From: Paragordius varius
Taxonomy: Eukaryota; Nematomorpha
Direction of reading: 5' to 3'
DNA: 64,000 nt
NCBI GenBank assembly: GCA_964247055.1
Contig: OZ176052.1
Span: forward strand, 62,001 to 126,000
A program made the translations under genes and the position numbers. Within the stretch, counting starts at the first letter, position 1, and every line of letters begins with the position of its first letter. Below the pieces are notes generated by a model, which was given only the letters and a program-made list of their open reading frames with translations, did not search any database and was not told the origin of the DNA. Below, piece after piece: positions 48,169 through 57,413 of the stretch.

Positions 48169-50943
48169 ATGTCGAATGTGGTTTTGAAACATGCTTTACA
48201 AACAGTATTAATTGTGCAATTAGTAAATTTGTTGTAACCTCTAAATATAGATTGCAATCCTACAAAAACATATTTTTGATTTCCTCAATTATATGTGGTT
48301 CCTTACCCTTATGAATTTCATTCAAATAATCGTTTTAATTTTCGCCTACTTTGGAACTAAGCAAGAATACCAAAAATACATAAAATTGGTAAATTTAACA
48401 TAAATATTTTCAGTATTTGTATTGGTCATTTATATGGATAATATGGAATGGAATCATTTGTATCCTGTATCTTAATTTAACCTCCTATTTACCAAAAGTT
48501 CTTGTGTATAAATATAATGTTTAGGCTGAAACATTCCTAAGGTTTTATCTCAAGAATCCATTTAAGCCGGGGAAATCGTCGCATTTGCATGCCAAAATTT
48601 GTCAAACCTTTCTGCATCTTTGTTTGCATTTCAATGAAAACTTTTTTGATCTTTTTCAGAGCATAGCTCAAATCATTCTGGCTCTTATTGGTACCGTGCT
48701 GGGAATTTTAACATCATCCGTTGAATTAGGCCAAAAATTAAGTAATTATTTTCCCGAGAAAGAAAAACGATTATAATATTAACACTCCTACTAACGTCCT
48801 AGTTTTTAAAGCAGTTAGTTGAAAATATCAAGGTGTGGAAAATAAAGAATGGAAATATCCAAGTTTTTCTCCGGATTAAAAATTATATTTTTATAAAAGA
48901 ACATAACTTTTTTGTATGTAAGAGGGTGTCTTTTTGCTAGCCGAAACATTTTAGGCTTTATTTTATTTTAGGCCTAAACTCTACCATAATGATTTTTTGA
49001 AATTATCCTAAAATTTGCATCAAAATCTATTTGTTTATAATAAATTTGATGGTTTTTTACCATATCATTTAAAATAAGCCCTATTAATATTGGCTTGAAA
49101 ATATATGGATGACATGTGTTGTTTTATGTAAAATACCTTTTAAATTGCGACAATACAGTTGAATATTACCGCCAATATTTATGAATCGCTTATAATAGGT
49201 ACCAGTTAAAAACATTTTAACATTATATGCTTATAACCCGATGGGAACCAATATTTAGTAATAGGGGCACTATTAAAATATAAAAAAATATACTTTTTTG
49301 TGAACAGTTTGAAACTTCTGGTAGATTTTATAATAGATAATTGAGTTATAAAAGAAAAGACTCATCTTACAAGTTTTCTCTAAATATTGTGATAAACGCA
49401 AAAAAAGCTTTGTTTTATTAAGATCGCCCTTGTAAAATATAATTTTTATTTTACAAGGAGTAAATGCCAAAGCTTATCTTGTTTTTATCACAATAATTTA
49501 GGTAACTTTTGTAAATAAGACTTTTTCACAATATTTTAGGTATCTTTAAAAGGATTTCTGTTTAAATTCATAATTTTTACCATTTTTTATACTTTGTATC
49601 TATCTTTTTAGATCATGCTCAATCTTGGAACTTTTATGCCGCAAACTCTAAGCACAAACAAAATAGCAGCAATACCCATAAAAGGTTAACTCAATCAAAC
49701 GACAATAATTTGAAAAATAGCCATATGATCGAAGATCAGCTGATGTTTTTAGACAATCCAGGGTATTTTCCCCAAAATCAGGATTCTACAAGGAAACAAC
49801 AATATGCAGACCCACTTAAGATTAATGCGCCACCATTTGGGAGAGATCAATATGTAACAGCTGATTATCCGAATATTGAGCCATCAACTGCTACTATTTC
49901 TATCAGGAAAAATAGATCTTTGTCTCGAAACTTTTATAATGATAGCTTTAATGATAAAAATATTAGTGAGACCCTTACATCTTGTTATATAAGGTAAGAG
50001 AAACTGTATAGGCAGTTTTTAAATTCTTAAGTGAAATTTTATAGGTATTTAAATTTTGAAAAATTGTTAATATGTAAAAAGTTTATTAAAATTATAAGTT
50101 TTTTCAGATTTATAGCGAATTCTTTGCGCCCTTTTAAACATTTATTAAAACTTTTTACATAACATTTTTAGGCAAATTTTGATTTTTACTATATTAAAAT
50201 ATGCATATAACTGATGATATTAAATTTTATTTTGTTAACAATTTAGTGATGAAAGACGTAAACCAATCATAACTACAAACCTTGATGAAACACTTTTCAC
50301 ACTTCGCAAAGATTCTTTAGATCAATTCCAGGATATTGCTAGTAAGAATGATCAATTTATTCAAAATCAAAAAACATCAGTGCCAGATCATTCCATTTGG
50401 AACGAAAAATCTCCCGCGCAAAATCCAAATCACAATACTACTCACCTGTCTTTTCCTATCATTAGCGAATCTAAGAATAAAAATTACTCTATTGTACATG
50501 GAAATACGCACCTTAAAACTCCACATGAATCTAATATGCAGATTTTAGAGAATTTTAATTTCAAACCTCATGTATTCCAGGATAAAGTAATGCAACACCA
50601 TTTAAGTCTGGCTCGACGAAGACGAAATCTCCGAAATAGTATAGGATCTGCTCGGCGTAAAAAACAAAATTGTATGCGGACATCAAACACTTTATCAAAC
50701 GCTTTAACCGCTAATAATTTGACTGTGGAAAAATCTCAGACTGTTTTAAGTGGCATAAATACTCAAGCATCTCAGCATTCTAGTATACAAGAAAAATCAA
50801 ATTATCAAATATCTTTGCATAATAATAATTTACTTAATAGTTTTAGTACGCAAAACAACAGGTCAAACTATAACAGTAATGTTCAATATCAAGGCTATGT
50901 AGATATGATTTCACCCTTGACGCAGACCAAAATATTTTCTTAG
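48169..50943 (+). CDS. NKAIN: Na+/K+-ATPase-interacting protein family (NKAIN) with long C-terminal tail, six exons, 523 aa
   Basis: Exons 48169-48222, 48251-48388, 48414-48497, 48525-48741, 49612-49993, 50247-50943; phases agree throughout. The joined N-terminus reads IVQLIAILQKHIFDFLNYMW, aligning with LQLVAALERQVFDFLGYQW of vertebrate NKAINs. It is followed by NFIQIIVLIFAYFGTKQEYQ (family NFVHIIVVILGLFGTIQYRP), YWSFIWIIWNGIICILYLNL and a last helix SIAQIILALIGTVLGI. Four membrane segments fit the family, whose members bind the ATPase beta subunit. Introns 1-3 are only 28, 25 and 27 nt, each needed because the unspliced frame stops. After the fourth helix the usual short tail is replaced by about 360 polar residues rich in Asn, Ser and Gln, with a basic stretch LARRRRNLRNS. 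Exons 5 and 6 join in phase but resemble nothing known; if the exon 4 donor is not used, the protein would stop at 48776. Confidence 0.82.
49379..49501. repeat. Long imperfect palindrome (hairpin) in NKAIN intron 4
   Basis: Outer arms TAAATATTGTGATAAACGC and TTTTTATCACAATAATTTA pair. Inner arms CTTGTAAAAT and ATTTTACAAG close the hairpin. About 120 nt in total. Confidence 0.75.
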
Positions 50944-50948
50944 ATTCA

Positions 50949-51197
50949 TATACCATTTACAGTTCGAATTCACCCTTGAACAATTTAAATTCACTCTAAA
51001 ATTAATTAAGTGTTTTTTAAGATTAAAAATTACTTATACTTTTTATACTTATGAAAAATGAAATTTAAATTAAAATAATACTGGAAAAATAAGCCATTAA
51101 GATATATTTCGTATGAATGATGAGTTATATTAGAGCCCGAAAACACGTTTAGGGTGAATTTGAATTGTTTAAGGGTGAAATATGGTAAATGGTATAT
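50949..51197. mobile_element. Family B MITE in the NKAIN 3' UTR
   Basis: TATACCATTTACAGTTCGAATT begins 6 bp after the stop codon; the right end reads GGGTGAAATATGGTAAATGGTATA. Core reversed. It must form part of the 3' UTR unless polyadenylation is immediate. Confidence 0.83.
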
Positions 51198-54100
51198 TTT
51201 AAAAAATCTCTATAAAATATTTTTTTTAGCTACATTTATGTGTGATATACAGAGAATAATCAAAATGCATTTATTTTTGCGACCACAATATTCCAATCAA
51301 AAAATATATTTTTATAATTTTCTTATTATATAAAATTATTATAAAACAATAGAGTATATGCCATACGTATTTCACCTATAACTGTGTTAATTATAGTGGC
51401 TTGGTCTAAGTTAAGCATTTTTTTCAAGCAAAGAATTAAAAAAAATTGTCTTTGCTTGAAAAATCGTTCTGTAATCGTGGTATTTGACTGGTTATGACCA
51501 GATTGATTGCATTTGAATAATTTCGGTTTTATCGGTTAAAATCACCTTCATTTGTAAAAAATAGTACTTTTATGAGCAGATTGATTCGGAATTTTAATTT
51601 TTAAATTTTCAGTGTAATAAAAATTGGTATTTTTAACATTTAACAGTTATTACAGTAAAAATTGATATACCGACAAAACGTAAAAATATAAAGATATATA
51701 TTATTATCTAAAAGATGTTTCCCATATAAGATACTTAGTTCTCATTGTAAAATATGGAATTGATTGAGTTAGTCTTATATATATAACTTTATTTCACACT
51801 TTGCCATATAAAACAATGAGTTATATTGATATAAATCATGATTTCAAAAGTATGGTTGTCTTTTAAAAAAAATATTTGTCTTTATATTTGTAGTTTTTGT
51901 CCGTATAATTTCAGTTTATATGCATTTTAGGGGGGGTAATTTATACGAATAACTAGCTCTACAGTAAAATTGGAAACACGGGAAACGGTTTCAATAAGAT
52001 CTAAACTTTTTTGAATAACCTTTAACTTGAAAACCGTATTTTTTAACTTTTATTTTTAAAAGGCTCTGTGTTAAATAAAAATTAGGAAAGAATGTCGATT
52101 TTTTGTAATAATTAATTATTTAGTTTGGAGTTTTTTGTTTTATGCATCCTATGTTTTCAACTTTTAGTGAATTTGTATATCAATTTTTTTTTAAAGTTGA
52201 TTTAACTAAATTTTAAGAGATATGTTTATATTATTTAAAGGGCTTGTATTAAATTTTGTCACTAAAATTTTGAAATAAATATTGAATCAGTAAGCATTTC
52301 GAATCCAATTGGAGATTGCAATTTACATAATGAAAATTATTTATTAATTGCTTTTTGAAATAAACTACATTAAAGCTTCACTCAGATGATTTATTTGCAC
52401 AAATCTCACAAAGTTTCGATCCTATATTTAAAAAAAGGAGTTTTGATTTTCCTGTAATGATATATTTCCGCCAAATTGTTCAATTTCAATTTTTTTAAAC
52501 ATGAAATTAAATATTATTAAAAGTATATCTTTGTGACAATTAAATAAATTATGAATAAAAGAGAATGCCTTAATCTGAGGCTATCATTAATACACTAATT
52601 TTACCAAGTTTTACTTAAAATTTATAATTTTATAAATTTACTAAAAAAACAGTATTTTGTCTTTTCTATATTGCTCTTTATTGAGAATTTGTAAAACCTA
52701 AAACAATCATGATTGGAATAAATTATGATAAGATAAGATAAGATAATTCATTTTCATGTGTAATAAATATATATCAATGTAAAAATGCTAAAATAATTTA
52801 TAGATATATCGTAGTAACATATTGATTTTCTTTAATTGAATCAAATTAGGAGGGAGACTGTGGAATCGTCTTTTCCGTTATTCTTTTTGGATATTTCTAT
52901 AAAAATTTTAAGGAAATTCTTACAAAAAATCTTAGATATATCCTTTTTTTGTTTTCCTGAATAATTTTAACTTTTTTTCTTATGTTAGGCTTGTTCACAC
53001 TAATTTGTTAAATTGGACATACTGGCTGTGTAATACTCAAAGCGCGATATATAATTAATTAATGAAATTTTCTTGGAATCTAATATGGATACTAATATTA
53101 CAGAATAGGTCAACTCAACTTTGCTCAAATTAATTAACAGTAATTAGAACTTACGTTAGTTTGAAAGATTTATCTGAGATTCTATATCCAACATCTATAC
53201 AGTCTTATCAACACTTTTTCTGTTCGAAAAGGAAATATAAAATTTGCGTAGGCGAGATTTTAGGCAAAATATTGATCAGTTAGAAAGGATATTAGAAATA
53301 TTCACCCTAAAATTGATAGTTTTCGAAAAATATAATGTAAATATTTCTTATTTTTGCAAAAAAATTTGTTTTTTTTGGCAGAACATGTATATATTGATTT
53401 AAATAATATTATCAATAAATTTAATATTTTATCATTTTATATTAGCATTTTAAAATGATAAAATCAAAAAATATTTCAACAACCTTGTTTCTACTATGAA
53501 AAAATGATTAAAATTTATAATTTTTTAAGGTTTCTTCGATATATATATTTCCAACTAAAAGAAATGCCGCTTTTTTGGATTCTTTCTTATAAATGATTAA
53601 ATTAAATGAAAGAGGGAGAAGGTATTTATAACTTAAAAATATCAATATCTGTTTTAATATTTATGATGACAAATTTAATATATGGGGGGGGGGGGCGCCT
53701 ATAAATTATTTATATAGTATGCTCAGCGAGCACAATGTAGTTTTATAAATCATGATATATTTTGCCCAAGCAAAGAAAATTTTAAAGAAAAAATGTTAGA
53801 CGAGAGTTGATATTTTAACAAGATTTTTCTAGAAGCATTTTAGGCATAAAAACAGGAATTAGTAATTATTGTATATATTGCATATCAGAAATTATTATTT
53901 GAATATTTTCTAATTAAATATTCTTTTATGCGTGAAATATTTATAATTGGAAAATAGAAATCTGAAAAAAAAGTAGCTCGAAAAATTTAATATTGAATAT
54001 TCTTTTATTAATTATAAGAAATTCAGACTAGACTAGACTGACTTGCATTTAATAGATTAATTGAATTTGCAAAATCGAAAAAAAAGCATTGAAAAATCTT

Positions 54101-54592
54101 TATTTCATACATATTAATTATTTATGGGAAAAAATTTTTACTAAAACCCCACGTTTGTCTTTATAACGTTTTCCTGGAAAAACTTTTTAATAAGGAATCC
54201 GTTATGTTTAATCGCCTATGCATTTTAATGCGTCATTCAAAATAGATATCTGACAATATTACATTATAAATTTTGGATTTTATTCCCACGTATATTCTAT
54301 ATATTCTTTTGGAAGAAAACATATTTTTTTCCTTTAGATCAGTTTTTAGTCAAAATTTGTGTGATATATATTTTATTAATTAATATATTCCTTTTCGCAA
54401 TAAAATTTAGATTTATCATGCAAACTCTTAAGAACTTTAAAAAATAACTAATAAAAAAGTTTATTTATAAAAACCCAAAATAATACCATCATTTTGAAAT
54501 AATTATTGCTTTAAAGATCCAATCACCACCTATATTATTTTGCGATTATTTCTTCGCCCCTTTAAATTAACTCAATAGATTATTAGTAATTA
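51198..54592. other. Gene-poor AT-rich region
   Basis: Beyond one family A MITE (51651-51920) no gene or recognisable element is seen. A short GATAA tandem lies at 52728-52748 and a run of 12 G at 53684-53695 stands out in otherwise AT-rich DNA. The last few hundred bases should include the promoter of the peptide precursor gene. Confidence 0.5.
51651..51920. mobile_element. Family A MITE, intergenic
   Basis: TACAGTAAAAATTGATATACCGACAAAACG to TTTTTGTCCGTATAATTTCAGTTTA; about 270 bp. Confidence 0.83.
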
Positions 54593-57413
54593 ATGTCTTT
54601 CATCGTTTCAAATTTTATAATTCTTTCGATTATTCTTATGGGCTGGATGGCGAAATCTGAGGGAGTTTTTTTGAAAACTAAACCATGGTTTCAATCCACA
54701 AATAGTGTAAGCGATTATCCACTCTCAGCAGGGATCCTGAAAGATGTCTCAAATTCTGAAGATTTTGCCAATCATCCCAATGAAGATGACAAAAATTTGA
54801 TTGGGAAAAATAAGGATGCTATCGTCTTGGAACTTGTTGATAATGGTATAAATTGTGTTTTAATTTACAATTCTATACCATTTACAATTCCAATTCACTC
54901 TTGAACAATTCAAATTCACCCTTTAATTCAAATTCACCCCCTAAAAATAAATTATATGTTTTCGGGCTGCTGAATTAACTCATTATTAATGTGAAACAGT
55001 CTTTATGGGGCATATTTTATTATTTTTTCATTATTATTTAAATTTAAAACAAAATTTTAGTTTTTGAAGATATATAAAAATATAGGTAACTTTTAATCTT
55101 AAAAAACATATAATTTATTTTAGGATGAACTTGAATTGTTTAAGAGTGATTTTGAATTGTTAAGGGTGATTTTGAATTGTTTAAGGGTGAATTTGAATTG
55201 TAAATGATTTATATTTAAGAAAGTAATCAACTCACAAAATATCACTTTTTTATAATAAATTTGTTTAACTACACTATTCAAAAGTTTAAAGCGTAAAATC
55301 ACAAGTACAAGTTTAAAATAATTACCAATCTTTTCAAAAAAAAGTCTGTCATTTGCTTTAATCCATAAAATATAATCATCAGCCACCTATTACTCCAGCC
55401 AAATCATTATATTTTACTATTTGTAACCTATTCTCTCTTGATTTGATCAAACTTTACAATCAATATCAAGTTTTACTGAATTATAAATTAAACTTTTTGA
55501 TGTAATTGAGTATAAATATCTGCAAATGTGTCAAATAGCTATAAAATGATTGGTATTATATGGTGCCATGGCCCATGAAAGAAGATAAATTTTTTTCGCG
55601 GATTTTTTCAATTTTTTAATAAGATCACTGTTCTAAGCTAAGAGTTTATTGATAAGGGGCTTATTGAAGAGTAACATTTAAATTTCAGGTAGGATTTATA
55701 TATCAAGTTTATTCTGTAGGTGGATTAAAAAAAGTGTTAAACTGTATCAAGTAATATTTTTTACCTTAGAAATATATATTTAATGTATTTTTCAGGTGTC
55801 CCCTCAGAAAAAATTATAATTCCATTACTGGCGAAACCCGAGGACAGTGATGATGGAACTGATAACTCTGAAGACCTAATCCCAAATTCAAAATCTAAAT
55901 TCCGGTTTTTGCCTCAAAAAGGGCAGACTCTTTTACGTGGAGGACAACTTGGGAAAAAGTTAATGAAGAAACGAAAATATCTCAGGGGCAATAAAGTAAC
56001 CAGCTTCATATATGAACCATTTTACCTTTACAGCGATGATCAGGATAGCACTTACCGTAAGTACAATTATAATTTTGAATGATTTCCAAAATGTATTGAT
56101 TATCATCAATAGGAAAAATTTATATATTATTAATTGAAATAAGCCTACAGAAAAAATTGAAATTATACGGACAAAACGTAAAAATTTAAAGACAAATATT
56201 TTTTTCTAAAAGACAACCAAACTTTTTAAAACCTTAATGTTTCCCATATAAGCTCCTTAGTTACTATTGTTAACAGATTTGATTGAGTTAGTTTTATACA
56301 TCTCTATTTCACACTTTAGCATTTTAATCAATGAGTTATATTGATACATATCTAGATTTAAAAAAGTTGTCTTTTAGGAAAGAACGTTTGTCTTAATATT
56401 TTTACGTTTTGTCCACATTTCAGTTTTTACTGTATTTTGACTAATTTATTCAACAATGTAGTCATTAGAAAGTCTTAACATATTTTATAATTAACTTTAC
56501 ACCTAGGCATTATATTATTTACATAATTTAAAATGGATATTATAAATTTTAGAATTTGTAAATATTTAAACGTTAATCCAATATAATTTTTATTCTTTTC
56601 CCTTAAAGGGTATATTAAGACAATAGGTCCACTCATAGTAATTTCTCCCTACTTTGATTTTTTAAATTAAAATTCATATACTACTAAATAGCTCATGCGG
56701 TTATTATTCTGCGTTTGGTTACATATGGTCTTTATTTTTAAATGCAACCGCGTAAATCTATATACCTTGATACAATTTAAATAGTTGATAAAAAATTTTC
56801 AGCCATCAAATAGAATCATAACTTAATTAATGCAGTAAAAATTGAATTTATACGGACAAAATGTAAAATTATAAAAACAAATATTTTAATTTAAAAGACA
56901 ACCATTCTTTTTTAAACCTTAATTTTTCCTATAAAAAACATTTAATTACAATCGTAAAATACATAATTGATTTTGTTAACAATCTTCACTATATCATACT
57001 TTGTAGTTTAAAACAATGAGTTATATTTCAAAAAATCAAGATTAAAAAAGTAAGGTTATCTTTTTGAAATAAATACTTGTCTTTATATTTTCACGTTTTG
57101 TCCGTATAATTTCAATTTTTATTGTAAACGTTTTGTTAATTTTAGGTTTCAATAACCCATACAAGCGAAATATATGTAAGTTTCTTTTTAAAATTCTACA
57201 AGTTTGATTATTTTAACTGCTATACTTGTTTTATTAAATAAATATATGAAAAATAGTTAAAAAAAAATTTTCCTTTAAATATTAGTTGGAATTGATCTTG
57301 CGGAACACATAATGAAAGCTAATTCATTGGATCGCAAAATTAATGATATGCTTCGGTTTGGAAGAAGGATTAAACGTAAAACTCCCACAAATAATGCCAA
57401 ATTTTTATATTAA
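54593..57413 (+). CDS. Secreted peptide-hormone-like precursor with candidate amidated -LRF peptide, four exons, 223 aa
   Basis: Exons 54593-54845, 55796-56056, 57146-57175 (a 30-bp microexon) and 57286-57413 join in phase. The N-terminus is a signal peptide (FIVSNFIILSIILMGW). The middle is acidic and Ser-rich with one basic cluster, GKKLMKKRKYLRGNK. Near the C-terminus a dibasic site YKR (177-179) is followed by a helical segment beginning NIFGIDLAEHIM (180 onward) and ending NDMLRF (201-206), then GRR (207-209) and IKR. This is the textbook layout of a neuropeptide precursor: one 27-residue peptide, C-terminal amide from Gly207, cleaved at KR and RR. The peptide matches no family I can name; -LRF-amide endings occur in FMRFamide-related and other peptides, but its length and amphipathic look are more like CRF- or ELH-type hormones. 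An internal RK pair (198-199) could allow further cleavage. AATAAA near 57523. Confidence 0.75.
54874..55213. mobile_element. Family B MITE in intron 1 of the peptide precursor
   Basis: TATACCATTTACAATTCCAATT ... about four 21-bp units ... GAATTGTAAATGATTTATA; starts 28 bp after the exon 1 donor, core in forward orientation. Confidence 0.84.
56146..56434. mobile_element. Family A MITE, intron 2 of the peptide precursor
   Basis: TACAGAAAAAATTGAAATTATACGG to TTTACGTTTTGTCCACATTTCAGTTTTTACTGTA. Confidence 0.86.
56831..57126. mobile_element. Family A MITE, intron 2 of the peptide precursor (second copy)
   Basis: TGCAGTAAAAATTGAATTTATACGG to TTTTGTCCGTATAATTTCAATTTTTATTGTA; ends about 20 bp before the microexon. 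Confidence 0.85.

Noticed and set aside
48140-48171. TGRC-like string just upstream of the chosen NKAIN start, reminiscent of the vertebrate N-terminal GRC
   Set aside because: Its frame closes at once and no splice site links it to the helix; the chosen ATG gives the right N-terminal length.
48132-48314. 60-codon frame overlapping the NKAIN start
   Set aside because: A different frame over exons 1 and 2; the NKAIN alignment supports the spliced frame.
48650-48662. A CAG within NKAIN exon 4 as a further tiny-intron acceptor
   Set aside because: The unspliced reading aligns better with the family across this point and stays open.
52728-52748. Clustered GATAAG motifs as an enhancer
   Set aside because: A short tandem slip of AAGAT is enough to explain it; no further support.
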